This document shows, piece by piece, positions 8,431 through 16,501 of a DNA stretch of 64,000 bases. The DNA is from Flavobacterium sp. DG2-3 (lineage in GTDB: Bacteria; Bacteroidota; Bacteroidia; Flavobacteriales; Flavobacteriaceae). Each line of letters opens with the position of its first letter. Positions within the stretch are counted from its first letter, which is position 1. The stretch lies in the NCBI RefSeq assembly GCF_030730925.1, contig NZ_JAVAMB010000003.1, positions 62,001 to 126,000 on the forward strand. Reading direction: 5' to 3'. The notes under the pieces are model-generated. The model had not been told where the DNA came from. It searched no databases and was given only the letters and a program-made list of their open reading frames with translations. Both the position numbers and the translations under genes were made by a program.

Positions 8431-11307
8431 ATGAAAAAAACTTTACTATCAATATTTTTGTTGATGGGAGTAACTGTTTTTGCTCAGATCCAAACCGTTA
8501 CTTACTCAATAAATCCAGCAACATTCGAAGATACTACGCCTATTACAATTACAATTAATGGTAGTAGCGTTAATGAAACATCTTGGGGAATAACCACAAC
8601 GCATGCTTTATATTTATGGTCTTGGTGTTATGATGTAAATGATACCAATCAAGCAGATAGTCCGTCTAACGGCTCTTGGACCACATCAAACGAAGACAGT
8701 AAATTTACTTATAATGCAGGAACCGATACTTATACCAAAACCATAACACCATCGGTATATTTTTCTAGAAACGGAATCGGAAGAATTGGTTTTTTAGTAA
8801 AAACTAAAGATGGCAGTGGGGATAAAAAATCACAAGATATTGTTGTTGAAGTTGGCTCTTTCCAAGTTTCGCTAACTTCTCCGGTAGAAAATAGCACTAC
8901 AATTATTGCTTCTGGAGCTAATTTTAGTATCTCTGCTACAAATACAAATGGGGCGGCGAGTTATACCTTAAAAGCTAATGGAGCAACCATAAATACAAAT
9001 GCCAGCACTTCAAGTTATTCTTATACGCATGCTAACATTACTGGAAATCAAAATTATGAATTGATTGCGACTCAAGGCGCAACTACGATTTCGAAGAAGT
9101 TTACTGTAGTTATAAATCCGAATACTGTTTCTGAAGCCATGCCTGCAGGTTTGGTTGACGGTATTAATTATAATTCGTCAGATTTTACAAAAGCAACTTT
9201 GGTGCTAGACGCGCCTTTAAAAGATTTTGTTTATGTGGCCGGAAGTTTTAATAATTGGCAGCCAACAACAGCTTATGCCATGAAAAAAGATCCGTCTACA
9301 GGGAAATTTTGGTTAGAAATAACGGGATTGGTTGCAGGCGAAAATAATACGTATCAATATTGGGTTGTCGATGCGACTCCTTTGACAAATTCGCCTTCAA
9401 TGGTAAAAACAGCCGATCCTTATTCGACATTGGTTTTATCTCCTTATGATGATCAGTATATTCCAGTGGCTTCATATCCGAATATGCCAACTTATCCAGC
9501 TGGACAAAATTTTGAGGTTACTGTTTTAAAAACGGGACAGACCCCTTATAATTGGCAGGTGACTAATTTTGAAAAACCTCAAAAGGAAAAATTAGTGGTG
9601 TATGAAGTTTTAGTTCGTGATTTTGATGCAGCAAGAAGTTACCAAAGCTTGATTGATAAGATAGATTATTTTAAAAATCTAAAAATAAATGCAATCGAAT
9701 TAATGCCAGTAATGGAATTTGAAGGTAATGAAAGCTGGGGATATAATACCTCATTCCACATGGCTTTAGATAAGTTTTACGGAACTTCAGACAAATTAAA
9801 AGAGTTTATTGATTTGTGCCACCAAAACGGAATTGCAGTTATTCTCGATGTCGCCTTAAATCATGCTTTTGGAAGAAATGCAATGGTGAGAATGTGGATG
9901 AATGATCCTGACGGGGACGGTTTTGGATCGCCGACAGCAGAAAATCCGTATTTTAATACAGTGGCAAAACACAGTTATAGTGTGGGTGAAGACTTTAATC
10001 ATGAATCATTAAAAACGCAGTATTATGTAAATCGAGTGATTAAACAATGGATTGAAGAATATAAAATTGATGGTTTCCGTTGGGATTTAACCAAAGGATT
10101 TACGCAATTATGTACAGCTGGAGATAATTCTTGTACTGATTCATTCAAACAAGATCGCGTCGATATTTTGAAAAAATATGCTGATTTTTCTTGGGCAATA
10201 GATCCTACGCATTATACAATTTTCGAACATTTAGGAAGTGATGCCGAAGAAAAAGAATGGGCTAATTATAAAGTAACAGAAACACCAAGCAAAGGGGTGA
10301 TGATGTGGGGGAAAATGACAAAAGAGTACAATCAATTGTCGATGGGATATGCTTCTGAGAGTAATATTTTTAGAATGAATAGCGCCAACCGCGGATTTGC
10401 AGCAAATCGTTTGGTGGGTTATGCAGAAAGCCATGACGAAGAACGATTGATGTATAAAAATGTACAGTACGGTGCTTCAAACGGAAGTTATAATGTAAAA
10501 ACATTAAATACGGCATTGTCTAGAATGTCTGCAATTGGAGCAGTTTCTTTATTGATTCCAGGACCAAAAATGATTTGGCATTTTGGAGAACTAGGAATGG
10601 ATGATTCTATTTTTAGCTGTAATAACGGAACTGTAAACGATGAGGGAACAACTCCTCCTGGCGATTGTAAATTAGATACAAAACCACAGCCGCAATGGAC
10701 AGAGAATTGGCTTGGCGATTCCAATCGAAATAAAATTTACAACGATTGGGCAAAAATGATTACGCTTAAAAAAACAGAACCAGTCTTTTTAGGAACGGCG
10801 ACAATGGCCAATACAACTACTCTGATGGTAAATATTAAAATTACAAACAGCAATCTGACTTCGGCTCAGTTGAAAGACGTAGTAATTTTGGCCAATTTTG
10901 ATACAGCCGCACAAAATATGATTCCAGGATTTCAATATACTGGAGCATGGTATAATTTAATGGACAATTCGACAATTAACATTACGGATGTAAATGCACC
11001 AATAAGTTTAGCTCCAGGAGAATATAGAATTTATGGCAATAAACAAGCAAATCTGGCAATAGAAGATTTTGAAAAAGGAAATCAAGTTAGTTTGTATCCA
11101 AATCCTGTTACGGATTATTTTACTTTAGGTTTTAAAACTTCAAAAGTAGATATCTATTCTATGACAGGACAATTAGTAAAAACATTTAATACAAACGGAA
11201 ATACAGATTATCAATTCTCAGTACATAATTTAACTTCTGGATTGTATCTCGTAAAAACGTTTGACGAAAATAATAAAGTTCGCGTGGTGAAGTTTATTAA
11301 AAATTAG
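8431..11307 (+). CDS. Secreted GH13 alpha-amylase with T9SS sorting domain
   Basis: The 958-residue protein has a signal peptide (MKKTLLSIFLLMGVTVFAQ). Ig/E-set-like N-terminal domains follow, then a CBM48-like module (about 255-345, FVYVAGSFNNWQP). The GH13 barrel (about 385-800) shows all four conserved regions: DVALNH at 473-478, GFRWD with the nucleophile Asp552, TIFEH with acid/base Glu599, and SHDEE with His668-Asp669. The last 75 residues (about 884-958, SLYPNPVTDYF and GLYLVKTF) are a type A sorting domain of the type IX secretion system. The enzyme is therefore expected at the cell surface or outside, cutting starch or glycogen-like glucans before SusCDE uptake. Exact bond specificity, whether amylase or pullulanase-like, is not clear from motifs alone. 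Confidence 0.9.
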   Translation: MKKTLLSIFLLMGVTVFAQIQTVTYSINPATFEDTTPITITINGSSVNETSWGITTTHALYLWSWCYDVNDTNQADSPSNGSWTTSNEDSKFTYNAGTDTYTKTITPSVYFSRNGIGRIGFLVKTKDGSGDKKSQDIVVEVGSFQVSLTSPVENSTTIIASGANFSISATNTNGAASYTLKANGATINTNASTSSYSYTHANITGNQNYELIATQGATTISKKFTVVINPNTVSEAMPAGLVDGINYNSSDFTKATLVLDAPLKDFVYVAGSFNNWQPTTAYAMKKDPSTGKFWLEITGLVAGENNTYQYWVVDATPLTNSPSMVKTADPYSTLVLSPYDDQYIPVASYPNMPTYPAGQNFEVTVLKTGQTPYNWQVTNFEKPQKEKLVVYEVLVRDFDAARSYQSLIDKIDYFKNLKINAIELMPVMEFEGNESWGYNTSFHMALDKFYGTSDKLKEFIDLCHQNGIAVILDVALNHAFGRNAMVRMWMNDPDGDGFGSPTAENPYFNTVAKHSYSVGEDFNHESLKTQYYVNRVIKQWIEEYKIDGFRWDLTKGFTQLCTAGDNSCTDSFKQDRVDILKKYADFSWAIDPTHYTIFEHLGSDAEEKEWANYKVTETPSKGVMMWGKMTKEYNQLSMGYASESNIFRMNSANRGFAANRLVGYAESHDEERLMYKNVQYGASNGSYNVKTLNTALSRMSAIGAVSLLIPGPKMIWHFGELGMDDSIFSCNNGTVNDEGTTPPGDCKLDTKPQPQWTENWLGDSNRNKIYNDWAKMITLKKTEPVFLGTATMANTTTLMVNIKITNSNLTSAQLKDVVILANFDTAAQNMIPGFQYTGAWYNLMDNSTINITDVNAPISLAPGEYRIYGNKQANLAIEDFEKGNQVSLYPNPVTDYFTLGFKTSKVDIYSMTGQLVKTFNTNGNTDYQFSVHNLTSGLYLVKTFDENNKVRVVKFIKN

Positions 11308-11322
11308 GTTTGGTTAGTAATG

Positions 11323-11357
11323 AAAAAAGGGCTGTCTAGAAATGGACAGCCTTTTTT
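11323..11357. terminator. Bidirectional terminator after the amylase gene
   Basis: A stem GGCTGTC / GACAGCC is flanked by A6 on the left and T6 on the right. It can therefore serve the plus-strand amylase gene and the convergent minus-strand small membrane gene. Confidence 0.75.
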
Positions 11358-11451
11358 GTTTAAGTAGTTTTGTAATTATAAGATGTTTTATTTTAATGTT
11401 TTAATGCCTTTTGGGACGGTTGAATAAGTAGGTATTCTATAATTGTTTTGT

Positions 11452-11685
11452 TTATTTTTTTCTTTTAGGATCGTTATATTCTCCGATTAAAGAATAATAT
11501 CCAAATGTTCCTAATCCCATAACGATAAGCGGGGTTAGTATAAATAGAATAATTGCACCAAATACCAAATCGTCCTGTTGGTCTGAAAGAAGTTTAGGCA
11601 AACCAAATTCAAAAACGCAAAAGTAAGCAGCAGCTGCAGCCAAAGCAATCCATAACGCCCCTAAAACTTGTTTAATCGCATTCAT
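11452..11685 (-). CDS. Small two-helix membrane protein paired with an MFS transporter
   Basis: The 77-residue protein has two clear hydrophobic helices (about 5-27 and 42-65) and a basic end, DPKRKK. It starts 14 bases after the stop of the MHS-type transporter, so the two are almost certainly co-transcribed. The size and position match the DUF6814-type small proteins found beside such transporters in Bacteroidetes, as recalled and not checked. It may be an accessory subunit, but no function is established from the sequence. Confidence 0.7.
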   Translation of the reverse strand: MNAIKQVLGALWIALAAAAAYFCVFEFGLPKLLSDQQDDLVFGAIILFILTPLIVMGLGTFGYYSLIGEYNDPKRKK

Positions 11686-11699
11686 TTTTTTTGTAAATT

Positions 11700-13193
11700 T
11701 TAAAGGTGAGTAATTTTGTTCTTGTTGTCAATATAAATCATTCCAATGACAAAGCAGATTCCAGCGATTATTATCGGATACCATAATCCGTCCAGATAAA
11801 AATCGGCTTTGCCTGCTGTTTTGGCGTGTGATACAAAGTAGGTAGAGATAGCAGGAAGCAAACCTCCAAAAATTCCATTCCCGACATGATAAGGCAATGA
11901 CATAGAAGTATATCTAATTTTGGTCGGAAACATTTCAACTAAAAATGCTGCAATTGGGCCGTAAACCATTGTTACAAATAACACTTGAATAAAAACCAGA
12001 AAAATTAAAGCCCATTTATCGTTTGTATTAATTAGAATTGAGACACTTGTTTGCACATCTTTTTTCTCCATGTACGTTTTTTTCTCTGTTACGGTTGTAC
12101 CGTCAGTATATTTTTTTTGAATGGTTGTAACAGAGCTTCCGTCGGGTTTATTTTCAGTACTTTCTTCAAGGTTTTCTGCTATTTCTGTTTTCAGGTTAAC
12201 GTCTGTAGTTTGGTACATCGTTTTATAAATAGGCCTATATAATAGAATTGCCAGTAGCATTCCGAACATCATAATATATTTGCGTCCAATTTTGTCGCTT
12301 AGCCATCCAAAAACAATAAAAAATGGAGTTCCAATTAAAAGAGCAATCCCTAACAGCTCATCTACTTGAGAAGAGTCAATATTGATTACCGTTTTCATGA
12401 AACTCATAGCGTAGAATTGTCCTGTATACCAAACCACACCTTGACCCATTGTAGCTCCAAACAAAGCCAAGAGAACAAATTTTAAATTATATCTATTCCC
12501 AAAACTTTCCTTTAGCGGATTCGTGCTTGTTGTTCCTTCTTTTTTTGCTTTCGCGAAGACGGGAGATTCGTCCATGTTTTTTCTAATCAAATACGAAACG
12601 CCAACCATAGCGATCGAAACCCAAAACGGAACACGCCATCCCCATAAATCAAAAGCTTCTGCAGAAAGTACGCTTTTGGTTGCTAGAATAACCATTAGCG
12701 AAATAAACAAACCAACAGTAGCTGTAGTCTGAATCCAAGAAGTCCAATATCCTTTTTCTCCTGCTGGCGCGTGCTCGGCGACATACGTTGCGGCTCCGCC
12801 ATATTCACCTCCTAGAGCAAGTCCCTGCAAAAGGCGCAAAATCAAAACCAGTAAAGGAGCCAGAAAACCAATCGTTTCATAACTCGGAATACAGCCAATT
12901 AAAAAAGTAGAACCACCCATTAATAATAAGGTGGCCATAAAAGTATATTTACGACCAATGATATCGCCAAGCCTTCCAAAAAATAAAGCGCCAAAAGGAC
13001 GAACAACAAATCCCGCGGCAAAAGTGGCTAACGTAGACAAGAATGCTGCGGTAGGATTGTCACTAGGAAAAAATTTAGTAGAAATTACAACAGCCAGACT
13101 GCCGAAGATATAAAAATCGTACCACTCAATCATGGTGCCCATAGAAGAGGCAGAAATCACTTTCCAAATGCCCTTAGTAGAAGTTTTGCTCAT
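11700..13193 (-). CDS. MHS-family MFS transporter (metabolite:H+ symporter) with a hydrophilic insertion
   Basis: The 497-residue protein opens with GTMIEWYDFYIFGSLA, the hallmark of the metabolite:H+ symporter family (proline/betaine, citrate, alpha-ketoglutarate type). GRLGDIIGRKYTF follows in loop 2-3, then RLLQGLALGGEYGGA. About twelve helices are visible. Residues about 319-384 form a charged, Thr/Lys/Glu-rich segment (TENKPDGSSVTTIQKKYTD and on) between membrane helices in the second half, which most relatives lack. The substrate cannot be read from the sequence; a small organic acid or osmolyte is usual. A 77-residue membrane protein follows in the same unit. Confidence 0.9.
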   Translation of the reverse strand: MSKTSTKGIWKVISASSMGTMIEWYDFYIFGSLAVVISTKFFPSDNPTAAFLSTLATFAAGFVVRPFGALFFGRLGDIIGRKYTFMATLLLMGGSTFLIGCIPSYETIGFLAPLLVLILRLLQGLALGGEYGGAATYVAEHAPAGEKGYWTSWIQTTATVGLFISLMVILATKSVLSAEAFDLWGWRVPFWVSIAMVGVSYLIRKNMDESPVFAKAKKEGTTSTNPLKESFGNRYNLKFVLLALFGATMGQGVVWYTGQFYAMSFMKTVINIDSSQVDELLGIALLIGTPFFIVFGWLSDKIGRKYIMMFGMLLAILLYRPIYKTMYQTTDVNLKTEIAENLEESTENKPDGSSVTTIQKKYTDGTTVTEKKTYMEKKDVQTSVSILINTNDKWALIFLVFIQVLFVTMVYGPIAAFLVEMFPTKIRYTSMSLPYHVGNGIFGGLLPAISTYFVSHAKTAGKADFYLDGLWYPIIIAGICFVIGMIYIDNKNKITHL

Positions 13194-13316
13194 AAAACAA
13201 CTTTGAGATCTTGTTAATAATTGAAATCTAAAAATACAGTTTTACGAATATATAAGATATTTTTTTATCCACTTAATACTTTTTTAACAAAAACTATTTA
13301 TTTGTTGACATTAATA

Positions 13317-13454
13317 TTTAACCGCAAAGAGCGCAAAGAAAAAACGCAAAGGTTCGCAAAGTTTTATTTCAAGCTTTGCGAACTTTTATAAGTCTTACTT
13401 TAAAAAGAATCTTAGCGCCCTTTGCGTAAATTCTTAACGCCCTTTGTGGTTAAA
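13317..13454. repeat. Dispersed nested palindromic repeat, copy 1
   Basis: The ends form imperfect inverted repeats (TTTAACCGCAAAGAGCG at 13317-13333 against CGCCCTTTGTGGTTAAA at 13438-13454, 15 of 17 matching). An inner pair, TTCGCAAAG ... CTTTGCGAA, lies inside. A second element of the same design is at 39858-40015. No reading frame is present. The remainder of the 13194-13561 gap holds only AT-rich leader, one GGAATTTGGAATTT motif at 13481-13494 and the tRNA terminator. Confidence 0.7.
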
Positions 13455-13523
13455 CTAAACGCAAAGCTTCACAAAGTTTTGGAATTTGGAATTTTAAAAT
13501 TTCGAATTTCTTTAAAAAGAGTA

Positions 13524-13559
13524 TAAAAAAACAAAAAACCCACTCGTTTGAGTGGGTTT
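13524..13559 (-). terminator. Terminator of tRNA-Phe
   Basis: A perfect 10-base stem (AAACCCACTC at 13536-13545 with GAGTGGGTTT at 13550-13559) has a 4-base loop and is followed on the minus strand by a long T-rich tract. It begins 2 bases past the tRNA 3' end. Confidence 0.85.
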
Positions 13560-13561
13560 CG

Positions 13562-13634
13562 TGGTACCTCCAGGGATCGAACCAGGGACACATGGATTTT
13601 CAGTCCATTGCTCTACCATCTGAGCTAAGGTACC
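13562..13634 (-). tRNA. tRNA-Phe (anticodon GAA)
   Basis: On the minus strand the 73 bases fold as a tRNA. The acceptor arms GGTACCT and AGGTACC pair, the D arm is GCTC...GAGC, the anticodon loop is CTGAAAA with GAA at its centre, and the T arm carries GGTTCGATCC. The discriminator base is A and CCA is not encoded. The gene has its own terminator and stands alone between a repeat and coaX. Confidence 0.97.
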
Positions 13635-13733
13635 GTGCTTGTTGCGGGTGCAAATATATAATCATTTTTGGTTTGTGCAAAACATTTTTTAGAAAAAATC
13701 AATTCGTATCTTCGCAAAAGCAAAAATAGAAAT

Positions 13734-14468
13734 ATGATTTTAACGGTTGATGTTGGTAATACCAGAATTAAAGCATCTGTATTTGAGGATAATACTTCTC
13801 TGGAAAATTTTGTTTTTGATAAAAATGAAATCGAAAAAAAAATTAAAAATATTTTAGAAAAATATCCAAAATGCTCCGATTTGGCTGTTGCTTCAGTCGG
13901 AAGTATCGAAAAACAATCGTTTTTAGCTTTCGAAAACAGACTCAAAGTTCATTTTTTTACTCACGAAGACATTTTTCCTTTCCATAATAAATATGCAACG
14001 CCAAAAACTTTAGGAATAGACCGAATGATTTTAGCGGCAGGAGCAACATTGCAATTTCCAAAACAAAACCGTTTGGTTATTGATGCAGGAACATGCATTA
14101 CCTACGATTTTATCGACGAAAATGACAATTATTTAGGAGGAGCGATCTCTCCAGGCCTTCGATTACGATATGAATCACTACATAATTTTACCGCCAGACT
14201 GCCGTTACTAACCTTAGAAGAACCCGATTCTTATGTAGGAAACTCCACGGCACAAGCCATACATTCTGGGGTTGTAAACGGTTTCGTCTATGAGATTGAC
14301 GGTTTTATCGATGAATATCGCAAAGAGTTTTTAAATTTTATCATAATTTTAACGGGAGGCGATGCAGATTTTTTGGCTAAACGATTAAAAAATACCATAT
14401 TTGCCAATTCAAATTTCCTTCTGGAGAGTTTGAGCCAAACATATCAATATAAAATCGACAATGATTAA
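13734..14468 (+). CDS. coaX: Type III pantothenate kinase
   Basis: It phosphorylates pantothenate in the first committed step of coenzyme A synthesis, in the cytoplasm. The 244-residue protein has the ASKHA phosphate-1 motif at its start (MILTVDVGNTRIK), GIDRMILAAGA near residue 98, IDAGTCITYDFI near residue 115, GGAISPG, and LTGGDADF in the adenosine region. These are the CoaX signatures. The ATG at 13734 is chosen over an in-frame ATG at 13668 because family members begin directly at the DVGNT strand. A -7-like TATCTTCG lies at 13707-13714. Its last 8 bases overlap the next gene. Confidence 0.95.
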   Translation: MILTVDVGNTRIKASVFEDNTSLENFVFDKNEIEKKIKNILEKYPKCSDLAVASVGSIEKQSFLAFENRLKVHFFTHEDIFPFHNKYATPKTLGIDRMILAAGATLQFPKQNRLVIDAGTCITYDFIDENDNYLGGAISPGLRLRYESLHNFTARLPLLTLEEPDSYVGNSTAQAIHSGVVNGFVYEIDGFIDEYRKEFLNFIIILTGGDADFLAKRLKNTIFANSNFLLESLSQTYQYKIDND

Positions 14469-15690
14469 AAAAGTAATACTAAGCGCTTGTTTGCTTATAT
14501 CGTTCGTTTCATTCGCTCAACAAGGTACTGCTTCACCTTATTCTTTTTTCGGAATAGGAGATGTGAGATTCAAGGGAACACTTGAAAACAGATCTATGGC
14601 AGGAGTTGCAGTAGAGCAGGACACGATTCACTTAAATATAGAAAATCCGGCGAGTTATGCCAGCTTAATTCAGACCACTTTTACAGTTGGAGGAACATTT
14701 GCCACTTCTAATTTAAAAACGAGTTCTCAGTCAGAAAAAGCACAGCGTTCTACTTTTGATTATTTAGCATTAGGAATTCCAATGGGAAAATTTGGTGCTT
14801 CATTTGGTTTAATACCTGTAAGTTCAGTAGGGTACAAAATTCGTAACGACAATTCTGCTATAGAAGGAGCAACAAGTTCTCAGCTTGACGGAAAAGGTGG
14901 TGTCAATAAAGTGTATTTTGGTTTAGCATACAAAATAATTCCTGGCTGGAATATTGGAGTTGACGCACAATATAATTTTGGAAAAATTACAACAACCAGC
15001 GTAGAAGCTATTACGGGAGTTGCAAACGGAACCGCAGAAGTAAACACCTCTGAAATTTCAGGGACAGCATTTAGTTTCGGGACTATGTATCAGAAAAAAA
15101 TATACAAAAAGGTTAGTTTGTTTTCTAGTTTAAGCTATTCTTTTGCAAGTGATTTGAATTCAGATAATACGAGAGTTATTTCGGTTCAAGGAGATCCTAG
15201 CGCTTATGCAGTTCCAACAGAATCAACTAAACTAAAACTTCCGAACAAATTAAGTATTGGTTTAGGTATGGGTGAAGCTAGAAAATGGCTTGTAGGAGCA
15301 AATATGACTTTTCAAGGAGACGGTCAGTTAGCCAACTATTATAATACCATGCCTAATGTGAGATACGAGAGCTATTCTAAATATGCTGTTGGAGGATATT
15401 ACCTTCCAAATTATGCTTCTTTTACTAGTTACATGAGCAGAATTACATATAGAGCTGGTTTGAAATACGAAAAAATTGGTCTGATTGTGAATAACGAATC
15501 AATTAAAGATATCGGAATGTCATTAGGAGCAGGAATTCCAATTCCCGGATCTTTTTCAAATGTAAATTTTGGAATTGAATTTGGTAAACGCGGTACGACT
15601 TCAGCAGAGCTAGTACAAGAAAATTATGTTAATTTTAGTGTGAGTTTCTCTTTCAACGACAAATGGTTTGTGAAGAGCAAATACCAATAA
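14461..15690 (+). CDS. Outer-membrane beta-barrel protein of unknown function
   Basis: The 409-residue protein has a signal peptide (LLISFVSFAQ) followed by GTASPYSFFGIGDVRF. Alternating aromatic/polar strands run to the C-terminus, which ends KWFVKSKYQ. Patterns such as GIPMGKFGASFGLIPVSSVGY resemble FadL/PorV-like barrels, but no diagnostic hatch motif was recognised. It overlaps coaX by 8 bases and precedes lptC, so it belongs to an envelope operon and may help assembly or transport at the outer membrane. Function is not known from the sequence. Confidence 0.75.
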   Translation: MIKKVILSACLLISFVSFAQQGTASPYSFFGIGDVRFKGTLENRSMAGVAVEQDTIHLNIENPASYASLIQTTFTVGGTFATSNLKTSSQSEKAQRSTFDYLALGIPMGKFGASFGLIPVSSVGYKIRNDNSAIEGATSSQLDGKGGVNKVYFGLAYKIIPGWNIGVDAQYNFGKITTTSVEAITGVANGTAEVNTSEISGTAFSFGTMYQKKIYKKVSLFSSLSYSFASDLNSDNTRVISVQGDPSAYAVPTESTKLKLPNKLSIGLGMGEARKWLVGANMTFQGDGQLANYYNTMPNVRYESYSKYAVGGYYLPNYASFTSYMSRITYRAGLKYEKIGLIVNNESIKDIGMSLGAGIPIPGSFSNVNFGIEFGKRGTTSAELVQENYVNFSVSFSFNDKWFVKSKYQ

Positions 15691-15741
15691 ACAATATATT
15701 TTATCTTTTAGAAGCTCATTACAATTTACTACATTTGGCAA

Positions 15742-16299
15742 ATGAATTTACCAAAAAGATATAGTCTGACAGTTGTCACAGTTATTGCTGTGACACTATT
15801 TTTTGGATGCGAAAGTAATTTTAAAGAAGTTCAGAAAATTAACTTCTCAGAATTCGTTCCTGCCAGTGATGCCGATACTGTAAATATAAAATACACAGAT
15901 TCTGGACGCATTACAGGAGTTTTGATAAGTCCGAAAATGCTAGATTATTCCAATCTTGAATTTCCATTTACAGAATTTCCTAAAGGAATCGACGTTACTT
16001 TATACGATAAAAAGCAAAAGCGTACCTTTATAAAAGGCAATTATGCCGTTTCGTATAAAAATACTGGAATTATCGATTTGATAGGAAAAGTGAAAATTAC
16101 TTCTGAAGCTGGTCAGATTTTAGAAACAGAACAATTATATTTCGATCAGAAAAACGAATGGTTTTACACAGAACGAAAATTTAAATTGACTGATAAAAAA
16201 GGAGTTTCCCATGGTCAGGGAATCGATTTTAGCAAAGATTTTAAAGTGATCAATTCGCAGCGAATAACTGGTGAAATTGAATCTAACGAAGAATTATAA
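15742..16299 (+). CDS. lptC: LPS export ABC transporter periplasmic protein LptC
   Basis: The 185-residue protein has a hydrophobic N-terminus ending in a lipobox-like FFGC (Cys23). An LptC/OstA-like beta-jellyroll follows, with YTDSGRITGVLISPKMLDY, GIDVTLYDKKQKR, LIGKVKITSEAGQILETEQLYFD and GVSHGQGIDFSKDF. It would take LPS from the inner-membrane LptBFG complex and pass it across the periplasm. A lipid anchor instead of a transmembrane helix is common in Bacteroidetes members. It is followed after 4 bases by a small membrane gene. Confidence 0.85.
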   Translation: MNLPKRYSLTVVTVIAVTLFFGCESNFKEVQKINFSEFVPASDADTVNIKYTDSGRITGVLISPKMLDYSNLEFPFTEFPKGIDVTLYDKKQKRTFIKGNYAVSYKNTGIIDLIGKVKITSEAGQILETEQLYFDQKNEWFYTERKFKLTDKKGVSHGQGIDFSKDFKVINSQRITGEIESNEEL

Positions 16300-16303
16300 T
16301 ATT

Positions 16304-16498
16304 ATGGGTTATTTAAAATATACACAATACGTTTACATCCTTTTTGCAGTTTTCTTTACTTACGATGGTTTCGTAAAGCTAAATGAAGGAGATGAGAGTT
16401 ATCCTTTCTATTTTGTAATTGCAGGAATGGCAATTTTCATGTTCTTCTTTAGGAGAAGATTTCTTAACAGGCATAACGACCGTAACAAAAACCAATAA
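16304..16498 (+). CDS. Small two-helix membrane protein in the lptC operon
   Basis: The 64-residue protein (MGYLKYTQYVYILFAVFF...) has two hydrophobic helices (about 6-24 and 32-50) and a very basic tail (RRRFLNRHNDRNKNQ). The ATG at 16304 is preferred to one at 16271 because it avoids overlap with lptC and starts just before the first helix. It lies 4 bases after lptC and 3 bases before the CNNM gene, so it is co-transcribed. No family function is recognised. Confidence 0.7.
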   Translation: MGYLKYTQYVYILFAVFFTYDGFVKLNEGDESYPFYFVIAGMAIFMFFFRRRFLNRHNDRNKNQ

Positions 16499-16501
16499 AA
16501 A

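Noticed and set aside
13668..13733. Upstream in-frame ATG extending coaX by 22 residues
   Set aside because: CoaX proteins begin at the DVGNT strand, and the extension overlaps the likely promoter region next to tRNA-Phe.
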